Assembly (NCBI GenBank): GCA_001953115.1 | Contig: LSSL01005647.1 | Location: 1 to 19,561, forward strand | Direction: 5' to 3' | Source: Smittium mucronatum | Lineage: Eukaryota > Kickxellomycota > Harpellomycetes > Harpellales > Legeriomycetaceae | Length of the DNA stretch: 19,561 nucleotides | Part shown: in pieces, positions 7,508 to 17,192 of the stretch | How the letters are laid out: the number at the start of each line of letters is the position of its first letter | How positions within the stretch are numbered: the stretch's first letter is position 1 | Made by a program: the position numbers and the translations under genes | Notes under the pieces: generated by a model | What the model saw: the letters and a program-made list of their open reading frames with translations, nothing else | Told to the model about the DNA's origin: nothing | The model's database searches: none

Positions 7508-7655
7508 CGAGGTGGATTCTCTATTACCCCCTGTGACTCAACCTGACACCGCTATTTTTATGAGAACTTGTTCTATTAATGTGCCACACTCTTTATAACG
7601 AATGTTATGCATCAACCTCTCCATAGTCCTCAACAACCACACCAGTCTTGAAAAA

Positions 7656-7661
7656 AATAAA
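7656..7661 (+). terminator. Polyadenylation-signal candidate
   Basis: AATAAA lies about 150 bp after the stop of the coiled-coil gene, within the 223-bp spacer between the two convergent genes, and is followed by A/T-rich DNA. It is a plausible poly(A) signal for the plus-strand gene. The match is short and A-rich, so it may be chance. Confidence 0.4.
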
Positions 7662-7730
7662 ACAAAAGGCTAGTAATATATATTTAATGGCAAAAAAGAT
7701 ATTTAAAAGAAAAGAATGGGAATGATAATA

Positions 7731-10688
7731 TCAGTCTTTGAGAAGCGAAGAATTGCCAAACTTGTCCCATAATCCCACAATTTCGTCTTGGATCTCAATC
7801 ATGCCCACTAGATGCTGCTCGATGGCCTCCTGGAATGCGCTTATTCTCATCTCATCGAATCTGTCCAGCTCTTCGCTTAAGGTCTGGTTTACAAGCTCAA
7901 AACTCTTTCCCATCTCCGTCACTTGAAGCTCAAACTATATTGATTGCAATAAATATACATTTAATTCAAATAAAATTTTTAGGTTTAAAAATTTATGAAT
8001 TATTTACCCTATTAATTTCGCGCTGTAATTGCAAGTTTCTTTCATTTGCTGGGTTCTGAGGGTCATTTGGGTTGCTGGTGGCACCATTGCCTGCATCTGA
8101 ACTTATTCCCAAAAAAGACCTCTTCCCGGACTTGCCAAGAGACTGGACAAACAGCTTCTTCTTCCGGGCTAATTCTCCATATGAACTTTGCCACTTGTCG
8201 TGGATTTTCACTCTGGCCATAAAAGTGTTCTATAATAATCGGTTATTCAAATAGTTTGTTTTTTAAAAAAATAAATAGTCTAGTGGAACCATCTATAACC
8301 AGAATCTGGAATATATAACCCTCCCTTTGCATTGTTTGAGCAATATAAAATTATCATAATCAACTTTGAAAAAATATAAAAGTATATTCTAGATACCTTT
8401 GCAGAAAATACGGTTCTGATGTACTCTTCAGTAGAATTTATAAACTGCTTCATTGTTTCAACTGATGTTCTTTTTTGCAAAATGTACAGTTTTTTCTGAA
8501 TTCTTCCCATTTCTAACAACAGCTGACTAATGTCTGCACCTTCATCTATATCAGAGACATACCCAAAATGCTTTTCAGCATTCGATATTGCCAAAAAAGC
8601 CTCCCCAAGTTCCTGATGGGCCAGAGATAGTTCATTTCTTTGTTTTTCTGTAGCCTCTAGGGACTTTAGCAGAGCTTTCAGTTGAGTCTCTAGAAGCTCC
8701 AGCTCTCTAAATTTCTCTCCGAACGGATCGTTCCTGATCAAGTACTTGCTGGATCCAAATATATTGCCAATACTGGGAGCTGTCGCTGCTAAATCTTTAG
8801 TATTGTCAGTAATCTAAATTATATTTATTGTAATATTAGTTTTTTTTTAGAAAAAAAAAGCATAAAACATTCTCGCGTTTAATAAAAGTGCCAAAAATAG
8901 CAAGCTACTAAAAAGTAGAATAGCAATTATAATAAATCGAAAATCAGCAAAATAAGAATAAACTTACGATTTTAGATTGCTGGATAAAATCCTTAGATTC
9001 AAGAAATAGGATAAAACTTTTGTTTTTGTGCAATACGGGATGAGTCGCAGTTCTGTCCAAAAATGTTTGGAGACCAATCCTACGATTTTCTACGAAATCT
9101 TGTTCGAAGCGTCCTAAGTAATAGCATTCAATATTAAAAATCCAGTTTTTTTCCAAACTTTTGTTATTAGTATTAAGAAAAGTGTGAATCGATCATAAGG
9201 AGATGTTATAAAGCAATAATAAAATATAATATGCAATAATTTTGGACAATTACCGAAAGACTGCTTCTCTGGGATTGGTGGTATAATAATTCCTGGGTTT
9301 TCTACCTGCAATTGAGAATATAACCATTCAAAGTCTCTATAACGGCGTCTGACTACAAAATCCGTCTCTGAAAATATATTAGAGTCGGTCTACATTTAAA
9401 TTAATAAATATTAATTGAATGTGGTATCATCTATTAATGAGCTTAATTTTTTTTTTTTCATTGACTGAGAAAACTAAAAACAATGAAAAAAAGCTATACC
9501 TTTGTAGTGACTTTATATACAGTATGGGAAGAAAGTGAATCGGATATCTTTATGGGTTCGGAAACTGATATATGTATATTAGGTATTATGTCCTTCTGTA
9601 AGTTGTTTAATGAAAGGTACATATTAAGTATGAATATAACAATAACCAATACTTAAAAAATAAAGTCTTACTGAATTGGAACTCTCATTCAAATATTCTT
9701 CATCACTATCAATCACTAGCGTAACAATTTTAGGTTCTTCGGGGGTGGATTCATAAATGTCAGGCTGAATAATCGAATCTTCGTAGTTGAGAAAATTTGA
9801 AGGGGATGACTGTTTATCTGAAATTCCTTTCATCTGATGAGAATTTGATTTAGAATCGGGATCATTGAATTGACTAAAATGAGTTTTTTTTGGAGAAGAA
9901 TAAATTGAACTCTGGGTTACAGGAGATCTATCAGAATCGATAACAGGGGAGTCTGTAGCCTTTAAGGATTGAGAAGCACTTGTCAATGGATCAATAAAAT
10001 CCGATTTTTGATCGCTTTTAGAATTAGATAACAAAACGTGGGTTTTGTTTAAATTTCTTTTAAATAGTATAGGTCTATTTACGGGTTTGCTATTTTTGGA
10101 CTCTTTGGGGGACATAGGAGTTTTTTTGATTGTTTCATCGTTTTCTTGGGCAGGATTTTCTTTGGAAGCATCAACATTTACTTCCTTTAAAGGCGTAGTA
10201 AAATCATCTAAAATTTTATTTTTATAAACGTTAATCTGTTTTTTTAAAAAATTGATATACTATAGATAAAGATATGATTTAATATTAAATATTTTGACTG
10301 AAAGTTTCTAGTTTATCAATTTAGATTTCAATACTATTTATAGATGTAAAAATAATTATTGGTATGTAATAAACTTACTGTCAAGAACGGATGTTTTTTT
10401 CGAATTAAAAGTGTTTAAAGATTCATTATCGAATATTCTATCGCTTTCAAGCTCAAGCGTGGCTTTCTTTATATCTGCTGTTATTTCTATGTTTTGGATG
10501 GAGTCTTGTACATTTAAGATCTCTTCTTGGGACGACTCTTCTTGATAATCAACTTTAGATTTTTGTTCTTCAGAGTTATCTTTCTGGGCGTATTTGGAAT
10601 TTTGATTGTTACTCAGCGAAAGCCCGGACCAAGCAACTGGCTCCTCAGCAAAGGGATCGATAATATCATCCATGCTGCCACCGTACAT
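7731..10688 (-). CDS. VPS5: Sorting nexin Vps5/SNX1 type, retromer PX-BAR subunit, eight exons
   Basis: Exons (minus): 10688-10379, 10207-9672, 9595-9500, 9389-9254, 9113-8968, 8813-8397, 8229-8008, 7934-7731. All seven introns (73-171 nt) are GT-AG and the joined frame is 2067 nt, 688 aa, with no stop. Residues 1-282 are an acidic, Ser-rich low-complexity tail that begins with D-P-F-A-E-E. The PX domain lies near 283-405, with R-R-R-Y-R-D-F (328-334), P-P-I-P-E-K (351-356) and G-R-F-E-Q-D-F-V-E-N-R-R (360-371), which supply the usual phosphatidylinositol-3-phosphate contacts. A BAR domain of long charged helices follows (about 430-685), including Y-I-R-T-V-F and K-I-H-D-K-W-Q. The GRF-x3-FVE-x-RR pattern is typical of fungal Vps5. 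The protein would bend endosomal membrane and work with Vps17 and the Vps26-Vps29-Vps35 trimer in endosome-to-Golgi recycling. The start is the first in-frame ATG after a stop; a second Met five codons on is possible. Confidence 0.93.
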
Positions 10689-10793
10689 CTTTGAAGAGTA
10701 AACTTTATTTCTGTCAAAAATATAAAGTTGAACTTGCTTGAGATTTTGAGGGGGTTTTTTTATGTAGAAGGCTTCCAATCCTCTTACGCTTTG

Positions 10794-11107
10794 ATGGTAA
10801 ACTTAAATATTTAAAAGATACTTTTAGATTGTAGTAGATTCAAATATGTTCTTATTTTGCAGACGAATTGCCTGTTTGAAACCATAGGCGTAAATTGCAC
10901 CTCTGCAAATGTCCCAATTTGATCTAAAATTAGCACAAAGTGTCTTCTCTTTATTTAGGTTTGCCAATAATAACTAAGATTTCCGACTTCTGCACGAAAA
11001 TAACAACAAAGATTCCCAATTTCCATACAAAGCCTGCTCTGCATTTTATCTACGGTTTTATTGGTCTAGCCACATTGGCCATTAATAAGACATTTCATTA
11101 TCCATAA
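10794..11107 (+). CDS. Possible tiny three-exon membrane-protein gene (52 aa), weak ATP synthase f-like C-terminus
   Basis: The firm part is an open stretch at about 10959-11107, G+C-richer than its surroundings, whose frame includes H-T-K-P-A-L-H-F-I-Y-G-F-I-G-L and ends F-H-Y-P-stop. One model has ATG 10794-10796, intron 10797-10862 (GTAAAC...TTTTGCAG), exon 10863-10889, intron 10890-10978 (GTAAAT...ACTAAG) and exon 10979-11107, giving 52 aa with one hydrophobic segment. A cleaner acceptor exists at 10958 (CTTTATTTAG), but I could not then keep the frame open upstream. The K-P-x-x-H-F-x-x-G pattern before a membrane helix resembles fungal mitochondrial ATP synthase subunit f (Atp17). That likeness is from memory over a short stretch and is only suggestive. 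The gene would be head to head with VPS5. Confidence 0.35.
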
Positions 11108-11189
11108 ACTCTGCTGCTCTTACTTTTGTGCAAGGTAAAAGAATATACAGTGAAGTACATTACTCACACCTGCCAAGTTTATATTTAGG

Positions 11190-11453
11190 CTCTCACCAAA
11201 AGACACATTCATTAAACCATATTATTATATAATTATATTATATTATCCCTTGGTGTTTATCTCTAGATACCAACCAAACGGACTATTTGTTGCGATTCTA
11301 ACTGCACTATTGAGATATAGCTGGCGAGCATCCTATTCGTCTAGGTGCCAAGTCTACAACCCGATAAATGAAGCTACTGTATTTAATAGTAGATATCCTT
11401 GTATATATTTTTTGCATTTTAAACGTGAATCGGTAAATATTTCAATACCGTAA
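11190..11453 (+). other. Open frame of 88 codons, doubtful coding
   Basis: The frame has no ATG and starts after an AG at 11187-11188 that could be an acceptor (donor candidate GTAAAA at 11135, 54-nt intron). It contains a passable stretch (RYQPNGLFVAILTALLRY) and ends TAA. Base composition falls between that of the real exons and of the A/T desert. It may be a 3' exon, a decayed gene or chance. No family is recognised. Confidence 0.2.
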
Positions 11454-14092
11454 ATCCTCTACAAAGTTTCTAAATCCTAATTATATGTTCAATAAAAACC
11501 CCTTCAAGACTCTATCTCATATATATACTACACTATCAATCAGGTGATATATTTTTGGAAAGCTCTTGCATAAGATTCTAGAATATATAGACCTCATTGA
11601 AAATTCTATCAATAATAAAATCCTTCCGTTAAAGTACCAGTAATGGATTTTTTAGGCCCGTTTGAAATTTTAAATAAATTTATTGGGATTTTTATATCTC
11701 TGATTTTAAATCTACTACAAAACATATTTTAAACTGCCACCATCTCTAATTGAATATCCCTATTTTTACATATTCTATTTAATAGCATATAAAACTTCGA
11801 TATCTGAATGCTGTTAAATAGTCATTACGGTTTACAATGAAATCTCCATATTAATTATGTCATATTTATGGTTTTTTAATTTTTTTCATAAAGTTGAAAA
11901 TCAAATTTTACTCTTTAAACCATTTTAAATATTGTATACATAGATTTCATATATAATTGCTAAGATGAAAAAAACTAAGATCTATCTATTAAAACTAAAA
12001 GTTAAAATAACTGCCACCATAATCAATAATTCCCCAGCTTAGAAAATATCTAGGATCTATAAAATCACTAAAACCATCCATATATATCTGTTAGTGCGAA
12101 GAAGACTTTTATCCCACATATTTTCCACCATCATTAATAAAAACGTCTTTTTCTTTTTTTCGAATTTTTTTAGTATAGTTTTTAATGACGTTATCTTACA
12201 ATAAAATTCTGTGATACAAAAAAAATATAATAAAAATAGGAACATTTTATAAAATCAGATATAATTATTTTTTGTTTTAATTTTCATTTTTATAAAACAC
12301 TGCCTAAATTTGTAGCTCTATACTATTTATACATTAGATCCAAAAAATAAAAAATTTGAAATTTTCAATAGTAAATTCTTAATATAATATCCTTCAGGAT
12401 TAAAAAATGTTCTTGAAAATTGCTATAAAGGAATGATATCCTCTAATATATAAAAAAATCAATTATATATTTTATTGAACAATTATAAATTTATATTTTG
12501 GCCAAAAAAAATGGAAATAAATTGGTTTTTTTCTAATAAATAATTAGATTTTTTTAAAATGCTCGGTTTATTTAAAACTTCGCCTGTCGGAAAATTTATT
12601 ACTGAATAAATAAATTCGAGTTCTACTAAAAAAATTTTAATTTACAAAATTTTAACAAATACCTAATTATTCATTTAAGGTTATGCATATACCGGTAGAA
12701 ATTAATTTAAAAATTTCTGACCTAAATCTAAATATTAATATATAAATCAAAATAAGTAAATACTCTATTTTCTTTAAAAAATCCCCTATTCTATTTATTT
12801 TAATCAATATCTGGAGCTCAATAAATTTTTAAACATATCAAACTTAGCTTATTATGAAAACTGTGGTCAGTTTTATTTTTTGGAATTTGATTTTAATTTT
12901 TATCTGTAATAAAATGGCTCACCATATCATAACTTATATTATTAAAACCAATATGATAAATGTTATTATTTTCTTGATTCAAACAAAATGGTCCAATATC
13001 TATAAATCCTGAATAAAATCCTACTTCATCCTATTGCAGTTGTTAAATTATAAATTACTTGTGAATTTATAATATTCCCGCATTTTTTAAAAATAAAAAA
13101 TAAAAAAATGTCTTTTAAAGTCTCGATCGATAAATAAATAAATCTCCAATTATTTAAAACATTTTGATTGTCTAAAGCAATAATTAACTTTGATTGGGCT
13201 ATATTTGATTAGAAATACTGGACGTTTTGTTATGGGGAATATTTTTTATTAATATTTTTTGTATTCATTATCTGATTTATATACTATTATTACATAACCT
13301 TTAAAACGGGAGTAAATTTTAATTCTTCAAGTAAAAAATTCTAGTTCTATTATCTAAAAGAAAAAATTCAGAAAATTGGATCTTAAATAGAACCGCAAGA
13401 AAAATGCGAGTCTCGAAAAGTTCTATGAGTATCAAATCTATCAAATTAAGTTAGTAATTTTGAAATTTACCAGCCTAAGATTTAAATTGAATTTTCAAAT
13501 CCATTTAAGATTTTTATTTTATTGCCTTTTTTTTTAAACAATTTTTTTGCAGAAATATGTTGAATATTTGAGCTTTATTTGATAATATCATATCATAGTA
13601 TTCATAATTCTGCGCAAAAGAAAAAACTTATATTTTTTTATTCTTTATTAAACATTATTTCAAATACGAAAAATTATTGTGAGTATTCGGATATTTTGAT
13701 TTCTTGATATTCATAGGGATAAATTAGACAGCTATTTTTATAGGTAAATATATATTAGAATATTTAGTTCGATAAAAAAACATTTATTTTTCTCATCCAA
13801 TATTATTTAAATTGATTACCGACTATAATTTGATTATAAAATGTATATTTTTTATTTTATCATACTGTTAGAATATATTTATCGTTAAAAGGAATTTTAT
13901 TCTCAAAAATAAAATAGATATTGAGCAAAAAAATAAATACACGCCAATAACTAATGGTATGTGTAAATGTAATAGCCCAAAAATAGAAGCTCCGATTTTT
14001 GATACTTTATTTTGTAGAAAAATGTAACCAAAAAAACTTATGTTTTTGTAAAAAAGATTGCTATATTTCATACAATTAGTGTTTATAGGTTT

Positions 14093-14103
14093 GGGGGGGG
14101 GGG
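14093..14103 (+). repeat. Run of eleven G
   Basis: An uninterrupted G11 in DNA that is otherwise almost only A and T. It could be a true homopolymer, a G-quadruplex component or an assembly-sensitive site. Confidence 0.95.
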
Positions 14104-15378
14104 CAGTGATTAATTAAGCTTAAAAAATTCCGACTTAATATACTAATATATACACATTTATTATAAAAAACTTATGACTGAAATAATAATAATAATATTT
14201 ACCTAAAAGCTTTTAACATAAATTTAATAAAATTCTAAGTGACAGAACTACAGTTATGTCAATTTTTCTTTAGAATGCAGGTGCTTTTTTAGATTTATAG
14301 AGATAAATTTAGAAAATATTTTTTTAAAAAAAAAAAGAAACATTAACCTATATATTTATTTAATTTACAAACATCAATAAATCTAAGTCCCAATTGACAA
14401 TAGAAGACCTATATTTCAGTAATATAACTGAATTAAAAGCCTTAGAAATATATAAAAATGCTGTAAAAGAAGAAGAGGGAAAAATAGTACGATTTTTTTT
14501 ATTTTCCTCGGTTAAATCTAGCTAAATTTAAAAAAATTATTTTAAAAATATTCTGGAAAAAAATTATTTATATAGCTATCTTATTTAAGAATTTTCACGA
14601 ATAATATTTTATAATATAACTATATATGTTATCTTATGATATCAACTTATTATAATCTATAATTAGCCCTATTTGATCTTAATTCGTATTTTTTTTTCTG
14701 ATTTGATTTCCAATTTTTTTGGCTATTTTTTGGGCGTTATGGTATCGATTTACATCGAGTCACTAATTATTGGGTGAATATTTCATATAATCCATATATT
14801 TTGCGAATAAAACCATGATAAAGGTTAAAAAAATACGACTTTTCGATAAAGATTAATAATGTCTTTAGAATTTTTCATGGAAATGGAATTTGAACATGAC
14901 CCCATGACCCCATGAATTCTTTTTTTCTTTTTTTATTATCTTATTTACTTTCATACATGTATTATTCAAATTTAAATCCTCTTGCATGAACAAAGTTTTT
15001 ATTTATTTATTTATTTATACAAAATATATCTTTCAAAATCTATAAAAAATATCCTATTTTATATATTTTATTCAATAAATTTTCTATTTTAAAAAATAAG
15101 TATACCTGCATAATTATAATCATAAAAAATTCACAGTATTTTTTTAATTGTTTAATTTAATCTAAGAAATGTTTAATATCAAATTGTTATAGAAAAAAGA
15201 TATCGATGATTAATAGTTGAAAACTTAAAGATTTTTTTGACTAGATCTATCATTTTACAATTAAATATGTAGGGTAATTGATATTATATCCTGTTCTAAT
15301 AATATTAAAAATTTAAGAATAAAATAGAACGAATATTCAATTGAAATCCGAATAATTTTAATTTTTGAAAATTAATGC

Positions 15379-15446
15379 ATATTTAATTATTTAAATTAAT
15401 CAAAATTTAAAACCATGATATATTTAATTATTTAATTTAATCAAAA
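15379..15446 (+). repeat. 27-bp repeat, two copies at 41-nt offset
   Basis: The 27-mer at 15379-15405 recurs at 15420-15446 with a single mismatch (aaatta to aattta). It is A/T-only apart from one C, so it probably arose by local duplication. Confidence 0.75.
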
Positions 15447-15845
15447 AGAATATAGATTATTTAAAATTAGATGAAATTCATTAAACCAATTCTTTACATC
15501 GCTAAATTTAATTTAAAAAAATAATATAAATAGAGAGGGACGTAAACAAACAGTATTAGAAGATAAATATTTTTCATCTGCTCTTGCTATTTGGATAAAT
15601 AATTTAGTATATTACTAATCCAAAAAAAAAAAAATTTAAATAATACTAACAATCTAAAATGGGTATTATATATTCCAAAATACAAAACTCATGATAATAA
15701 AGTATAAAAAACAGCTATATATTGATATAATCATACCTGAGGCCAGAAATAATGAGATATATATAAAAATATTTCAAAAACTATATCTTTGAGATATAAA
15801 CTCATATATTCCCTAGAGCCATTATTTATATCTTAAATAAATTCA

Positions 15846-16055
15846 ATGATAATACTAATGACAGCACCCACTCATACTGCCACTCACAGTATGATAAACA
15901 TGAATCACATCGATATCTATAATTTGAGCCAACATAAATTCAACGAACCTAAAAATTTTTCCTTACATGAGACCACATCCACTCTATCAAATTTGATCAA
16001 AATCAGAACCCAAAAACTCATCAACGCCCACAATAATACTATTAGCCAAACCTGA
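15846..16055 (+). CDS. Isolated 69-codon ORF in A/T desert, hypothetical
   Basis: ATG to TGA frame of 69 codons (begins MIILMTAPTHTATHSM, ends NNTISQT). The segment is clearly richer in C than the kilobases on either side and has a mixed composition (His, Thr, Asn, Ser) instead of the Phe/Ile/Lys strings typical of chance frames here. The enrichment is of A and C on the plus strand with few G, so strand skew rather than coding could explain it. There is no recognisable domain or neighbour. It may be a fragment of a transposon or gene remnant. Confidence 0.25.
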   Translation: MIILMTAPTHTATHSMINMNHIDIYNLSQHKFNEPKNFSLHETTSTLSNLIKIRTQKLINAHNNTISQT

Positions 16056-17137
16056 TACCTTTAGCTATTTACATTTAAATGAATCAATATCAATGTTATA
16101 TATCTACTCCCTCGAGATATACCCATAAGTTTACCTGTTTATTTTCTTTATTTTTAAAATTTTCGATTAATATTATAATTAATGAAAATTTTCATAATTT
16201 ATTTATCTGGATGAAATTTGGACATTATTTTTGTGTAGATTTTTACTAATTACTTTTACTAGAATTTATATTTTCTAACCAGGAGTTCTAAACGCATTTT
16301 ATAACTCATAAATGCAAATATTTCCATAAAAAAAATCATTTATATTAATCCTTAAAGGCTATGAAGATGACAGTGTTTATCAATTCAACCCCAATCTTAT
16401 TTATTTTTTCAGAGATTTTTTATTTATTTATTTAATTAAAAAATTATTTTTAGTAGCTTTAACATTTATATAACTCATTATTATTATTATTTTAGTTATA
16501 GTTATTATATATTTATAATTTTAACTTCGATTGTAAATATTGTATTTAGTAATAAAATACTATTGTCTTCTCTTATATTTTTAATTAATTCTAAACTATT
16601 ATTCATTATAAAAAAAAATTTAAAGTTTTGGTTTGATTTTTTATAATTTAATATTGATATGAATAAAATTTAGATTAAAATTTAATAATTGAGTTTTAAA
16701 TTTTTTCTTTTATTAATCATAAGTTTTATTATTTTTTATTTTTTCGAAATTCCAAAACCTGTTATATTTTTTATAAATGTGACATTTTAATGAATCACTG
16801 ATTTTTTTTCCAAAATGTGACATTTATGTGTAAAAAATTTTTCTTCAAAAATCTAATACAAGTACAGAATACATTCTTTCAGATTTTAAAGTTTTTAAGC
16901 ATAAATAAAGATAGCATTTTTGAAATTTAACAAATTATAAATTTTTTTAATTTAATAGATCCAAAAGGTTTAATTTATCAAAATAAATATTTATTTGTAC
17001 TCTAATATTACTTTTTTAAAATTTTGTTCATTTTTATTTATTTTATTTTATTTAAAGGGAATTTATTTATAATATTAAATACTAGAATAAAAATAAAATA
17101 AAAATACAATAAAAAAGAAAAAATAATAAGATTTTAT
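16056..17137. other. A/T-rich region, no gene seen
   Basis: No ORF or RNA gene supported. The 13-mer aaatgtgacattt occurs at 16775-16787 and again at 16813-16825; nothing else stands out. Confidence 0.65.
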
Positions 17138-17192
17138 CCCACTCCCATCCTTCACTCTAGCGGCTCCGTACCCACTGGGCATTGGTTCAAGG
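17138..17192. other. G+C-rich island, possible gene or transposon remnant
   Basis: About 55 bp of balanced composition abruptly bounded by A/T-only DNA. On the plus strand one frame reads S-G-S-V-P-T-G-H-W-F-K-V-V-H-stop (stop at 17201-17203). On the minus strand a frame reads M-P-S-G-Y-G-A-A-R-V-K-D-G-S-G-I. The plus strand contains ggttcaagg, reminiscent of a pol III B box, and is followed by a T run, but I could not fold a tRNA. Its nature is unknown. Confidence 0.4.

Larger units (their letters stand above)
11454..15845. other. Extremely A/T-rich region, no gene seen
   Basis: About 4.4 kb of A/T homopolymers, short AT repeats and stop codons in all frames. The two longest open frames here (12057-12245 and 13868-14071, both minus) encode only Ile/Phe/Leu/Lys-biased strings and begin or end in homopolymers, so I do not call them genes. 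Local oddities are an 11-G run at 14093, a doubled atgacccc at about 14896-14911, an atttatt microsatellite near 15000 and a 41-nt-offset repeat at 15379. Confidence 0.7.

Noticed and set aside
7738..8254. Plus-strand ORFs over the VPS5 3' exons
   Set aside because: Antisense of BAR-domain exons.
12057..12245. Minus-strand 62-codon frame
   Set aside because: Phe/Leu/Lys strings translated from A/T homopolymers; no coding signal.
13868..14071. Minus-strand 67-codon hydrophobic frame
   Set aside because: Composition is what A/T-rich noncoding DNA gives by chance; no neighbour or motif supports it.
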